Under the pieces are notes generated by a model. The model was not told the origin of the DNA and ran no database searches. It worked only from the letters and a program-made list of their open reading frames with translations. A program made the translations under genes and the position numbers. A stretch of 64,000 nucleotides of DNA, taken from assembly GCA_043747875.1 (NCBI GenBank), contig JAYTOI010000045.1:14806-78805 (forward strand), written 5' to 3'. Shown here in pieces: positions 1 to 9,565 of the stretch. This DNA comes from CADEED01 sp043747875. Its GTDB lineage: Bacteria; Pseudomonadota; Gammaproteobacteria; Steroidobacterales; Steroidobacteraceae. The first letter of the stretch is position 1, and every line of letters begins with the position of its first letter.

Positions 1-2
1 TC

Positions 3-185
3 GAAGCCGCGCGCCTGAAGATCCAGCAACGCGAGAAGCAGGAGCGCGTACGTCCCTCGCATCCGCAGGCGTTCTTCGGTGAGCTCATGGAGCCGAAGCT
101 CGAGCATTCGGACGTGTCGCCGAGCACCCGTGAAAAAGAGGCCGGCGCCGGACCGTATGCGACGCCAGCCCCACCGCCGGGGTAA
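3..185 (+). CDS. C-terminal fragment of an unknown protein
   Basis: An open frame runs in from the left edge and stops with TAA after about 60 codons. The visible tail is hydrophilic and ends in a run of Ala and Pro (TPAPPPG), typical of a disordered C-terminus. No domain is recognisable in so short a piece. It converges on the large secreted protein gene that follows, about 100 bp away. The frame is supported by high GC at third positions, but the function cannot be read from this fragment. Confidence 0.5.
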   Translation, partial: EAARLKIQQREKQERVRPSHPQAFFGELMEPKLEHSDVSPSTREKEAGAGPYATPAPPPG

Positions 186-290
186 CGGCGGAAACCTTGC
201 CCGTACTGGGAGGTTTACGCCGCAGGCGGTGAAGTGGATTCGCCGGTGGATGGACGCGCCGCTGTACTTGCGGCGCATCCATCGCGGGCG

Positions 291-3215
291 TCAGTTGCAA
301 GGCACGGGGATCCCGTCCACCACGCAGATTCCACCGAGCGGTGGGCTCTCGATCGGCGGCATGGCCCCCACTCCATTGAATCTTGGAGAGACCCGCACTC
401 CGTTGCTCAGAGTCCACAGAGCCGGCCAGTTGCTGAGCGGCCGGGGACCTGGAGTCGGCCGCGGGGGGAAGTCGACGCAGGGCGGCTTGATGCTGCCGAG
501 GTCGCCGAGAATGTCATTGAACGCCAGCTGCTGCGCGGCCGCGCTCTCGACCGAGAACTCGAAGTACACGTTGCTGTCCGCGTTCGAGCCGTAACAGATG
601 CCGCGCTCGGTGGAGTCCAGGTTGATCGCCAAGGTCGTGGGACCCGTGCTCGACAGCGTGGAAAGCTGAATGGTCTCGATGAGCCGATTGCGATTCGCGG
701 TGGATGCGGACGAGTTCGTGCAGTACACCTTGATGTTCCCCGTCTTGTCGGCGGTGTTCCCCACGAGCCCCGCGTGGACCGTCAACACCGAGCCGTTGCC
801 CGCGAGCTGACTGCGCTTGACGCCCGGCGTCACGAACCGGACCGGGCCGGGTTTCGTGACCAGCAACGCCTTGTTGGCGAACCCCGGCCTGTCGGGAAAG
901 CTGCGCACCTTGAGGTCGTTGGCCGGATCGAGCGTCAGAAAGAAATCTTTGCCGCCCGGCGTGCACTGGTTGATGCCGCTGTCGAAAGGCTCGCAGCCAC
1001 AGGTCCCGAACGGATCCTGCACGCGGATGCCGTTAGGGCAGTTCGGAACCCCGTTCCGACAACCCGCGATGGGCATGATCCCACTGGCGTTGGCGATGCC
1101 GCAGCCGCAGTCGCTGTCGCTCTCGAGGTATGTATCGCAGTTGGGGCGGATGAGCTTGCACCACCTGCCAGCCAGCGAATCGCGATCTGCCGCAATGGGC
1201 TGCATGAGGTGCCGGCATTCAGCCCGGATGCCGTCGATGCCGTCCTGAGGATTCTCGAGACATCGCTGCGCAATGCGCTCCTCGGGCGTGGGGCAGTTGC
1301 TAGGCAGCTGCACGGTGTCGCCCGGCAGCTTCAGGCCGTAGGCCCGATCGAACAGCTGGCACAGGCAGTGATCGATGCGGTCGGCTTCATTGATCTGCGC
1401 GGCAGCGGGGGAAAATGGATTGGCGCCACCCGGACTGCCCGGCGTGGCCGGCGTGTTGAACCAGAAGTTCTGGCCGTCACCCGCAGACATGCTCGCGCAG
1501 CGTTCGGTCGAAGGCGGCGGCGGCGGATTCTCGGGCGGTGGTGGCTCGTTTCGCATGTAGCCAGGGCACTGCTCGTCGTCGGGGTCGATGACGCAGATGT
1601 CCCTGAAGTCCTCGTCCTGCTCGTTCCCGAGTCTATGCAACTCATCTTTCAGTCGATCCAGGATCGCATCCTGCCTGGCCGAATACCCCGTATCGACGTC
1701 GCCTGGCTCTGAGGGAAACGCGAACGTCGTCGCATGCTCGATGAGCTCCTGCGTGCGCTCTATCTGCCCCTGCTTTTGATCCAGGTCTTCGTGAAGCTCC
1801 TCGAGCTGCTCACGTGCAGGATGGTTGGGATCGGCATGCGTCGCTTCACCCGTCGCGCGCGCATCTTCCACGGTGATGCTGCGGATGTCTTCGAGCAGAT
1901 CCTCCATGTAGGTGCGCGCCGCCTGCCTTTCCGGCTCTGTGAGTCTGGATTCCCTGAGGGACTTCTCGAACTCATCGTCCGCGCTGGCATACGGGTTGTC
2001 GCACTGCGAGCCGAAGTTCTTGAAGGCCGCCATGCACTGCTGGTAGTTGGCGCGGCGATCGCCGATCGACGGCTCGGTGAACCTGCCGACCGCGATCGAG
2101 ATCTGGGACGACGTGCCCGTGCACTGCGGCACGAGTACGTTCGAACCCGGGAAAGGCGTCGACGGCAGCACTCCCGATTGGATGTAGTTGTTGACGGCGC
2201 GTTCGTTGCCGCCGCAGCTGCTGAAGATGCGGCTCAGATCCAGGCTGAGCAGGCTGGCCACTGTTTCCGCCGCGGCTTCGGAAGTGAGTCCGTACAGCGA
2301 CGCGACCGAATTCGTCACGGCGACGTCGTACGCGGCCAGGAGCTGCAGCGCCCTCACCAGCTCCCCGGCCGCCGGAGTGCGCTCATCGCACACGATCTGC
2401 TTGAGAACGTCGTATTGACCGAGGCTCAGGTCCAGTGCGGCTCGGGTCACGCCGAGCTTTTCCAGCGAATAGCTGCTGATCGAGCGGTGCGTGAGGTTGA
2501 TCTTCAGATACCGGCATACCCGGTTGCGTTCGGCGCTGCGGGGAAAGGCGCGCAGCGAGAGCGCGAACATCTCATCTTCCTGCTCCACCGCGGTCTGCGA
2601 GCCGGCTATGCGCTTCTGCTTCAGGTACTCGGCGAATGCGAACGAGCTCGGCTCGCGGTTTGAGAATGCGACGTGGTCTATGCGCACCGTCATCGATGCC
2701 GTCGAGGCATGGTAGATGCGGATGCGCCGTATCTGCGTCGCGTCGACCGGTCCGCGACGAACGGTGCCGGGCAGGTCGAGCAAGATGAAATTCCAGCCGC
2801 GCTGCAGGTTCAGCGTGCTGACATTCCAGAACCACTCCTGCTGGTCGTCGGTGGTCGAACTGGAGATCTCGATCTGGCCTGTGTCGCCGGTGGTCGCGAG
2901 CCGATCCGGCCGGTCCACGTAGTACCAGAGCTTGAGATATTTGAACCTGGACACGTCGACCGGGTTGCTGAACAGTTTGCGGAAGCGTACGCCGCTGCCA
3001 CCCGCGGCCTTCAGGCTCGCGGCACCGTGCACCTTGATCTGCGTATCGACAGTCAACGTGTTGTTGCCCGTCGTCCAGCCGCTCGTGGCATCGGCCGTGT
3101 CGAGAGTCAGGTCCGGCGGTATGAGCCCGCCCTGCGCGCGCGCCATGGGCATCCACATCGCCAGCGAAATAGCCGCTACGCCGCGCCACGCGCGGCGAAT
3201 GGTTCTCTTCTTCAT
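291..3215 (-). CDS. Large secreted Cys-rich protein of unknown function
   Basis: This 974-residue protein has a clear Sec signal peptide (KKRTIRRAWRG, then a hydrophobic stretch ending MARA before QGG). The first ~170 mature residues are rich in Trp, Tyr and beta-type sequence and resemble a carbohydrate-binding-like jelly roll; that is a guess. A helical middle follows, then a charged coiled-coil-like stretch (EELHEDLDQKQGQIERTQE), a Pro-rich linker (PPPPENPPPPP) and a strongly Cys-rich segment with paired CxC motifs (SDCGCG, TCGCEP). The last residues are again Cys-containing (VDGIPVPCN). A strong AAGGAGGA ribosome site lies just before the ATG. It stands alone, upstream of nothing on the same strand. 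No named family is recognised; an extracellular, disulfide-stabilised protein is likely. Confidence 0.8.
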   Translation of the reverse strand: MKKRTIRRAWRGVAAISLAMWMPMARAQGGLIPPDLTLDTADATSGWTTGNNTLTVDTQIKVHGAASLKAAGGSGVRFRKLFSNPVDVSRFKYLKLWYYVDRPDRLATTGDTGQIEISSSTTDDQQEWFWNVSTLNLQRGWNFILLDLPGTVRRGPVDATQIRRIRIYHASTASMTVRIDHVAFSNREPSSFAFAEYLKQKRIAGSQTAVEQEDEMFALSLRAFPRSAERNRVCRYLKINLTHRSISSYSLEKLGVTRAALDLSLGQYDVLKQIVCDERTPAAGELVRALQLLAAYDVAVTNSVASLYGLTSEAAAETVASLLSLDLSRIFSSCGGNERAVNNYIQSGVLPSTPFPGSNVLVPQCTGTSSQISIAVGRFTEPSIGDRRANYQQCMAAFKNFGSQCDNPYASADDEFEKSLRESRLTEPERQAARTYMEDLLEDIRSITVEDARATGEATHADPNHPAREQLEELHEDLDQKQGQIERTQELIEHATTFAFPSEPGDVDTGYSARQDAILDRLKDELHRLGNEQDEDFRDICVIDPDDEQCPGYMRNEPPPPENPPPPPSTERCASMSAGDGQNFWFNTPATPGSPGGANPFSPAAAQINEADRIDHCLCQLFDRAYGLKLPGDTVQLPSNCPTPEERIAQRCLENPQDGIDGIRAECRHLMQPIAADRDSLAGRWCKLIRPNCDTYLESDSDCGCGIANASGIMPIAGCRNGVPNCPNGIRVQDPFGTCGCEPFDSGINQCTPGGKDFFLTLDPANDLKVRSFPDRPGFANKALLVTKPGPVRFVTPGVKRSQLAGNGSVLTVHAGLVGNTADKTGNIKVYCTNSSASTANRNRLIETIQLSTLSSTGPTTLAINLDSTERGICYGSNADSNVYFEFSVESAAAQQLAFNDILGDLGSIKPPCVDFPPRPTPGPRPLSNWPALWTLSNGVRVSPRFNGVGAMPPIESPPLGGICVVDGIPVPCN

Positions 3216-3264
3216 GCGTCCTCCTTGACGTCGTCAACACAGCCGGCGCAAATCTCGAAACTAG

Positions 3265-4749
3265 TTAGGGCAACTCGGTCGCACCCATGAGCCAGCGGTC
3301 GCACTCACGCGCGGCTCCCCGGCCCTCATTGATGGCCCATACGACCAGCGACTGGCCCCTGCGCGCATCGCCCGCGGCGAACACCCCCGGAACGCTGGTC
3401 GCATACCGGTCGTAGTCGGCCTTGACGTTCGATCGCGTGTCGACATCCACCTTGAGGTCCTTGAGCAGCGCCTGCTCAGGGCCGAGGAACCCCATGGCCA
3501 GCAGCACCAGTTCCGCCGGATGCTCCTGCTCGCTGCCGGGCTGCTCGACGGGGATGAACTGTCCCTGCTCGTTCTTCTCCCAGCGGATGTTCACCGTGAC
3601 GACGCCGGCCAGCTTCCCGGCCGCATCGCCCGTGAATCTCTTGACGGTAGTTAGATAGACGCGCGGATCGGAGCCGTACTTCGCGGCGGCCTCTTCCTGG
3701 CCGTAGTCCATCTTGTAGACCTTGGGCCACTCCGGCCAGGGATTGTCGGCGGCGCGATCCATCGGCGGCATGGCCATGATCTCGAGCTGGGTCAGCGACT
3801 TGCAGCCCTGGCGCATCGACGTGCCCACACAGTCGGTGCCGGTATCGCCGCCTCCGAGCACGACGACATTCTTGCCCTGTGCCGTGATCGGCGTCTCGTC
3901 GGGTTTGTCGCGCAGGACGGCCTGGGTGCTCACGGTGAGGAAATCCATCGCGAAGTGCACGCCCTCGAGATGGCGCCCATCCACCGTGAGGTCGCGCGGC
4001 TGCGTGGCGCCCGTGCAGATCACCGTGGCGTCGAAATCCCGGAGGAGCAATTGCGGCTCGACGTTCTCGCCGACGGTCGCGTTGCACAGGAATTTGATGC
4101 CTTCCTTCTCCATGAGCGCAATGCGGCGCGCGACCACTGCGCGCTTGTCGAGCTTCATGTTCGGGATGCCGTACATGAGCAGGCCGCCCGGGCGATCCGC
4201 GCGTTCGAGCACGGTCACGCTGTGGCCAGCCTTGTTCAACTGCGCGGCGGTCGCGAGCCCCGCGGGCCCCGAACCGATGACTGCGACTTTCTTGCCGGTG
4301 CGCACCACCGGCGGCTCGGCATTCACCCAGCCCTCGTCCCATCCCTTGTCGATGATCGAGTTCTCGATGTTCTTGATGGTGACGGGCGGTGCGGAAATTC
4401 CCAACACGCACGAGCCCTCGCAGGGCGCCGGGCACACGCGGCCCGTGAACTCGGGGAAATTGTTGGTGCGATGCAGGCGATCGAGCGCCTCGCGCCACAA
4501 GCCGCGGAACACGAGATCGTTCCATTCGGGGATGAGATTGTTCACCGGACAGCCCGACGCCATGCCGGAGATCAATTTGCCCGTGTGGCAGAACGGTACG
4601 CCGCAATCCATGCAGCGCGCGCCCTGCTGGCGCAGACGCTTCTCGTCCATGTGATGATGGAATTCGTTCCAATCGCGCACACGTTCGGCCGGCGAACGGT
4701 CCACCGGCAGCTCGCGCAGGTACTCGATAAATCCTGTTGGCTTTCCCAT
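3265..4749 (-). CDS. gltD: Glutamate synthase small subunit
   Basis: This is the 494-residue beta subunit of NADPH-dependent glutamate synthase. It takes electrons from NADPH through FAD and passes them, via Fe-S clusters at the subunit interface, to the large subunit. Visible features are the N-terminal Cys motifs that bind 4Fe-4S clusters (C46, C49, C54, C67 and C106, C110, C114), the FAD Rossmann motif VIGSGPAGLA near residue 156, and the NADPH motif VVLGGGDTGTD in the C-terminal half. Length matches the family (about 470-490). It lies 31 bp downstream of gltB on the same strand, so the two are surely co-transcribed. Confidence 0.97.
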   Translation of the reverse strand: MGKPTGFIEYLRELPVDRSPAERVRDWNEFHHHMDEKRLRQQGARCMDCGVPFCHTGKLISGMASGCPVNNLIPEWNDLVFRGLWREALDRLHRTNNFPEFTGRVCPAPCEGSCVLGISAPPVTIKNIENSIIDKGWDEGWVNAEPPVVRTGKKVAVIGSGPAGLATAAQLNKAGHSVTVLERADRPGGLLMYGIPNMKLDKRAVVARRIALMEKEGIKFLCNATVGENVEPQLLLRDFDATVICTGATQPRDLTVDGRHLEGVHFAMDFLTVSTQAVLRDKPDETPITAQGKNVVVLGGGDTGTDCVGTSMRQGCKSLTQLEIMAMPPMDRAADNPWPEWPKVYKMDYGQEEAAAKYGSDPRVYLTTVKRFTGDAAGKLAGVVTVNIRWEKNEQGQFIPVEQPGSEQEHPAELVLLAMGFLGPEQALLKDLKVDVDTRSNVKADYDRYATSVPGVFAAGDARRGQSLVVWAINEGRGAARECDRWLMGATELP

Positions 4750-4780
4750 CTATCTATGCTTCTTCCATTTTCCTGGCTTA

Positions 4781-7700
4781 TCAGTTGCCACCGACGCGCG
4801 AAAGGTCACGCGCGTTTTCTTCGAAGGCCGCCATGATGGCCTCGTCGCCCGACAACCCCTGATCGTGCGCGCGCTTGAGGCAGGCCAACGCGCGCTTGTA
4901 ATCCTTCGGGATGACGCGCACGAATTTCGGTAGTTTGGTGGCCCAGGCCGCGAGGATGCGTCGGGCGTGTTCACTGCCGGTTGCCTGCACGTGTTTCTCG
5001 ATGAGCGTGCGCAGATCGGCGACCTCTTGCGCATCCTCGACGCGCTCGACGTCCACCATCTGGGCGTTGACGCGGTTGGCGAACTCGTTGTTCTCGTCGA
5101 GCACATAGGCGATGCCGCCCGACATGCCCGCCGCGAAGTTGCGGCCCGTGGGCCCCAGTACCACGACGCGTCCGCCGGTCATGTACTCACAGCCGTGGTC
5201 GCCCACGGCCTCGACCACCGCGTCGACGCCGGAGTTGCGCACCGCGAAACGCTCGCCCGCCATCCCGCGCACGAACACCTCGCCCTTCGTCGCGCCGTAC
5301 AGTGCGACGTTGCCGACGATCATGTTCTGCTCGGAGGGGAACGAGGCCAGCGGCGACGGAAACACGGCCAGCTTGCCGCCCGACAATCCCTTGCCGAAGT
5401 AGTCGTTGGCATCGCCCTCGAGCGCGAAGCTCATGCCATTGGGTATGAACGCGCCGAAGCTCTGGCCCGCCGAGCCCTTGAACTTGATCTTGATGGTGTC
5501 GTCGGGCAGACCGGCGGCGCCCCACTTCTTCGTGACCTCACTACCCGTGATGGTACCCACCACGCGGTTGACGTTGCGCACCGGCACTTCCACCGACACC
5601 TTCTCGCCGCGCGCGATGGCGGGCTCGCACAGCCCCAGCAATGTCGTGACGTCGAGAGCCTTGTCGATGCCGTGATCCTGGCCGATCTGGCGGAACCGTC
5701 CGATCTCGGGACCCGCGTCCGGAGCGTAGAGGATGTTGCTGAAGTCGAAGCCCTTGGCCTTCCAATGGTCGATGGCGGCGCGCGGCTCGAGCATGTCCAC
5801 GCGACCCACCATGTCTTCGACCTTGCGAAACCCCAATTGGGCCATCAACTCGCGCAGATGCTGCGCGATGAAGCGCATGAAGTTCACGGCGTGCTCCGGC
5901 TTGCCGGAGAATTTCTCGCGCAAGCGCGGATCCTGCGTGGCCACGCCCACGGGACAGGTGTTGAGGTGGCAGACACGCATCATGATGCAGCCGACGGCGA
6001 CCAGCGGCGCGGTGGCGAAGCCGAACTCCTCGGCGCCCAACAATGCGGCGATGGCCACGTCGCGGCCGGTCTTCAGCTGGCCGTCGGTCTCGACCACTAT
6101 CCGTGAACGAAGATTGTTGATGACCAGCGTCTGATGCGTCTCGGCGAGCCCGAGCTCCCACGGCAGGCCCGCGTGCGTCAGCGACGTCAGCGGCGATGCG
6201 CCGGTGCCGCCGTCGTGGCCCGAGATCAGCACCACGTCGGCGTGCGCCTTGGCGACGCCGGCGGCGATGGTGCCCACGCCCACTTCCGCGACCAGTTTCA
6301 CGGAGATGCGCGCGTCGCGATTCGCGTTCTTGAGATCGTGGATGAGCTCGGCGAGATCTTCGATGGAATAGATGTCGTGATGCGGCGGCGGCGAAATGAG
6401 CCCCACGCCCGCGGTGGTGTGCCGCGTCTTCGCGATCCACGGATACACCTTGGTACCCGGAAGCTGTCCGCCTTCGCCGGGCTTCGCGCCCTGCGCCATC
6501 TTGATCTGCAGTTCTTTCGCGTTGACCAGGTAGTGGCTGGTGACGCCGAAGCGGCCGGAAGCCACCTGCTTGATGGCGGAGTTCTTCGAGTCGCCGTTTT
6601 CCATCGGCACGAAACGATCGGGGTCTTCGCCGCCCTCGCCGGTGTTGCTCTTGCCGCCGACGCGGTTCATGGCGATGGCGAGCGTCTCGTGCGCCTCCTT
6701 AGAGATGCTGCCGTAGCTCATGGCGCCGGTCTTGAAGCGCTTCATGATGCTTTCGACCGATTCCACATCGTCGATCGAAATGGATTCGCTCTGCTTGAAG
6801 TCGAGCAGGCCGCGCAGGGTAGATAGGTTGCGGGCCCGGTCGTCGATGAGCTCGGCGTAGCTCTTGTACGTGGCGTACGAGCCCGTGCGCACCGACTTCT
6901 GCAGGCGATGGATGGATTCCGGATTGAACAGATGGAACTCGCCATCCGCGCGCCACTGGTACTGGCCGCCCGAGGGCAGTTCGGTCTGGAGCTGCGGCTT
7001 GCGCTCGGCGAACGCCGCGGTCTGGCGCATGAGCACTTCACGCGCGATGACGTCGAGCCCGACGCCGCCGACCCGCGAGGCCGTGCCGGTGAAGTACTCG
7101 TCGATGACGTCCTGGCGCAGGCCCACGGCTTCGAACACCTGCGCGCCGTGATAGCTCTGCACGGCCGAGATGCCCATCTTCGACATCACCTTGACCACGC
7201 CCTTGACCGCAGCCTTCGCGAAGTTCTTGCAGGCGAGCTTGTGTTCGATGTTCGGCAGCAACTCGTCGCGGATCATGCCGTCGATGGTCTCGAACGCGAC
7301 GTACGGATTGATGACCGAGCAGCCGTAGCCGATGAGCAGCGCGAAGTGATGCACCTCGCGCGCGTCGCCGGTCTCGAGCGCCAGCGACACCTTCATGCGC
7401 AGGCCCTGGCGGATCAGGTAGTGATGCAGGCCGGCCACGGCCAACAAGGATGGAATGGGCGCCGATTCCTTGTTCACGCCGCGATCGGAGAGGATGAGGA
7501 TGTTGACCTCGTCCTCCTCGATCATGCGTCTGGCTTCGGCGCGCATCTGCTCGATGGCCCTGACCATCCCGTCCTCGCCGCCCTCTCCGTCCCGAGGGGC
7601 GCGGAACAGGATGCTCAGCGTGCCCACCTTGAGGCCCGGCAGCGACAGGCGCCGCACCTTGGCGAACTCTTCGTTGGTGAGCACCGGACCGGGCAGCTCG

Positions 7701-9403
7701 AGGCGACGGCAATCGCCCGGCCGCGGATCGAGCAGGTTGCCTTCCGAGCCCAGCCACACGTCCGAGGACGTGATGATCTCTTCGCGGATGCAGTCGATGG
7801 GCGGATTCGTCACCTGCGCGAACAACTGCTTGAAGTAGTCGTACAGCATGCGTGACTTGGTAGATAGGGCGGCCAGCGGCGTGTCGTTGCCCATCGAGCC
7901 GACGCCTTCGTTGCCGTCGCGCGCCATCGGTGCCATCAGGATGCGCTGGTCTTCGAAGGTGTAGCCGAACGACACCTGCCGCTTGGCCAGCGTCACCGGT
8001 TCGGGCGCCGGCATCTCGGGCGCGGCCGGCAGATCCTTGAGATGCACGAGGTGCTGCTTGAGCCACTCGCCATACGGACGCTCGTTGATGATCTGCGCCT
8101 TGATCTCCTCGTCCTCGACGATGCGGCCGAGCTCGGTGTCCACGAGGAACATGCGGCCCGGCTGCAGCCGGCCCTTGCGCACGATGTGCTCGGGCGGAAA
8201 CTCGAGCACGCCGGCTTCCGACGCCATGACGACCAGATCGTCCTTGGTGACGTAGTAGCGGCCCGGACGCAGACCGTTGCGGTCGAGTACCGCGCCGATG
8301 CGCTTGCCGTCGGTGAAGGAGATGTCCGCGGGGCCGTCCCACGGCTCCATCAAACTACTGTGGTATTGGTAGAACGCCTTGCGCGCCGGATCCATCGTGG
8401 CGTGCTTCGACCACGGCTCGGGGATCATCATCATGACGGCGTGCGGCATCGAGCGGCCGGAGAGCACCATGAGTTCGAGCACGTTGTCGAACATCGAGGA
8501 GTCCGAACCGTTCGGATTGATGATGGGCGTGATCTTCTTGATGTCCTCGCCGAACACCGGCGACTGGAACAGCGCCTCGCGCGCGCGCATCCAGTTGATG
8601 TTGCCGCGGAGAGTATTGATCTCGCCGTTGTGCGCGATGCAGCGGTACGGATGCGCGCGGTCCCAGCTCGGGAAGGTGTTCGTGCTGAAGCGCGAATGCA
8701 CCAGGCCGATCGCCGTTTCCATGAGCGGGTTCTGCAGGTCGAGGAAATACGCATCGAGCTGCATCGTCGTGAGCATGCCCTTGTAAACCAGGGTCTTGTG
8801 GCTCAGCGACACCACGTACCAGAACTCCGCGCCACCAATCGTCGACACGCGGATCTCGTTGTACGCGCGCTTGCGGATGACGTAGAGCTTGCGCTCGAAC
8901 TCGTTCTCGTCGACGGTGTCGGGACCGCGGCCGATGAACACCTGGCGCACGAACGGCTCCGCCGCTTTCGCGGTCTCGCCGAGCATGGAGTTGTCGGTGG
9001 GCACGGTGCGCGCGCCGAGGTAGATCTGGCCTTCGGCCTGTACCACGCGCGCGAACACTTCTTCGATCTTGCGACGCTGCGTCGCATTGCGCGGCATGAA
9101 GATGTTGCCCGCGGCGTACAGGCCGGGCTCGGGCAGATTGATGCGCGCGTCCTTCTTCGCCACCTTCTTGAGGAAGGCGTGCGGCATCTGAATGAGGATG
9201 CCGGCGCCGTCGCCGGTATTGACCTCGCTGCCGCTGGCACCGCGATGGTCGAGATTCTTCAGGATCTGGATGGCTTGTTTGAGGATGTTGTTCGATTTGC
9301 GGCCCTTGATGTCCACGACGAAGCCGACGCCGCAGGCGTCATGCTCGAACTGTGGGTCGTAGAGCCCCTGCTTCGGGGGCGGTCCCAAACGAATCGCGGT
9401 CAT
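4781..9403 (-). CDS. gltB: Glutamate synthase large subunit
   Basis: This is the 1540-residue alpha subunit of glutamate synthase. It hydrolyses glutamine at an N-terminal amidotransferase site and channels ammonia to 2-oxoglutarate at an FMN/Fe-S site, giving two glutamates. The class II amidotransferase Cys is C24 in HDACGVGF, so a propeptide of 23 residues should be removed. The central domain, the FMN-binding synthase domain (EGGEDPDR, GAKPGEGGQLPG), the 3Fe-4S Cys stretch (CIMMRVCHLNTCPVG) and the C-terminal GXGXG helix domain are all present. I chose the ATG at 9403 because GGAGG sits 7 bases before it; an in-frame GTG six codons upstream (9421) would place that ribosome site inside the gene. 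It leads the gltB-gltD operon. Confidence 0.97.
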   Translation of the reverse strand: MTAIRLGPPPKQGLYDPQFEHDACGVGFVVDIKGRKSNNILKQAIQILKNLDHRGASGSEVNTGDGAGILIQMPHAFLKKVAKKDARINLPEPGLYAAGNIFMPRNATQRRKIEEVFARVVQAEGQIYLGARTVPTDNSMLGETAKAAEPFVRQVFIGRGPDTVDENEFERKLYVIRKRAYNEIRVSTIGGAEFWYVVSLSHKTLVYKGMLTTMQLDAYFLDLQNPLMETAIGLVHSRFSTNTFPSWDRAHPYRCIAHNGEINTLRGNINWMRAREALFQSPVFGEDIKKITPIINPNGSDSSMFDNVLELMVLSGRSMPHAVMMMIPEPWSKHATMDPARKAFYQYHSSLMEPWDGPADISFTDGKRIGAVLDRNGLRPGRYYVTKDDLVVMASEAGVLEFPPEHIVRKGRLQPGRMFLVDTELGRIVEDEEIKAQIINERPYGEWLKQHLVHLKDLPAAPEMPAPEPVTLAKRQVSFGYTFEDQRILMAPMARDGNEGVGSMGNDTPLAALSTKSRMLYDYFKQLFAQVTNPPIDCIREEIITSSDVWLGSEGNLLDPRPGDCRRLELPGPVLTNEEFAKVRRLSLPGLKVGTLSILFRAPRDGEGGEDGMVRAIEQMRAEARRMIEEDEVNILILSDRGVNKESAPIPSLLAVAGLHHYLIRQGLRMKVSLALETGDAREVHHFALLIGYGCSVINPYVAFETIDGMIRDELLPNIEHKLACKNFAKAAVKGVVKVMSKMGISAVQSYHGAQVFEAVGLRQDVIDEYFTGTASRVGGVGLDVIAREVLMRQTAAFAERKPQLQTELPSGGQYQWRADGEFHLFNPESIHRLQKSVRTGSYATYKSYAELIDDRARNLSTLRGLLDFKQSESISIDDVESVESIMKRFKTGAMSYGSISKEAHETLAIAMNRVGGKSNTGEGGEDPDRFVPMENGDSKNSAIKQVASGRFGVTSHYLVNAKELQIKMAQGAKPGEGGQLPGTKVYPWIAKTRHTTAGVGLISPPPHHDIYSIEDLAELIHDLKNANRDARISVKLVAEVGVGTIAAGVAKAHADVVLISGHDGGTGASPLTSLTHAGLPWELGLAETHQTLVINNLRSRIVVETDGQLKTGRDVAIAALLGAEEFGFATAPLVAVGCIMMRVCHLNTCPVGVATQDPRLREKFSGKPEHAVNFMRFIAQHLRELMAQLGFRKVEDMVGRVDMLEPRAAIDHWKAKGFDFSNILYAPDAGPEIGRFRQIGQDHGIDKALDVTTLLGLCEPAIARGEKVSVEVPVRNVNRVVGTITGSEVTKKWGAAGLPDDTIKIKFKGSAGQSFGAFIPNGMSFALEGDANDYFGKGLSGGKLAVFPSPLASFPSEQNMIVGNVALYGATKGEVFVRGMAGERFAVRNSGVDAVVEAVGDHGCEYMTGGRVVVLGPTGRNFAAGMSGGIAYVLDENNEFANRVNAQMVDVERVEDAQEVADLRTLIEKHVQATGSEHARRILAAWATKLPKFVRVIPKDYKRALACLKRAHDQGLSGDEAIMAAFEENARDLSRVGGN

Positions 9404-9565
9404 TTTCCGTCCTCCAAACACGAACGCGCGGGGCGCAACTTCCCCGCGCTATGAGCCACACGGCCCATAACTTCTTCGCTGTCAATTGGTTACATCTGGA
9501 GGCGCGGCCGCGAGGGCGCACTGATCAATCAGATATATATGGAGTCAGATCATACAGACGGACGC
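9404..9565 (-). promoter_or_regulatory. gltB leader and promoter region
   Basis: These 160 bp separate gltB from the end of the DMT transporter gene and must hold the gltBD promoter. Reading the minus strand, TTGACA occurs about 90 bases before the ATG, but no convincing -10 follows at 17 bases. A GC-rich hairpin (8-bp arms GCGCGGGG/CCCCGCGC, 9426-9433 with 9442-9449) sits in the likely 5' leader, about 10 bases above the ribosome site. An AT-rich TATATAT patch near 9540 is unusual for this GC-rich DNA. The regulator cannot be named. Confidence 0.4.

Noticed and set aside
234..1712. 492-codon open frame on the plus strand
   Set aside because: It runs antisense through the large secreted protein gene; it is Arg-rich and has no domain, the usual shadow in high-GC DNA.
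9404..9421. GTG start six codons upstream of gltB ATG
   Set aside because: It would bury the GGAGG ribosome site in the coding region.
8042..9454. 470-codon plus-strand frame over gltB
   Set aside because: It lies opposite conserved glutamate synthase sequence and has no recognisable feature.
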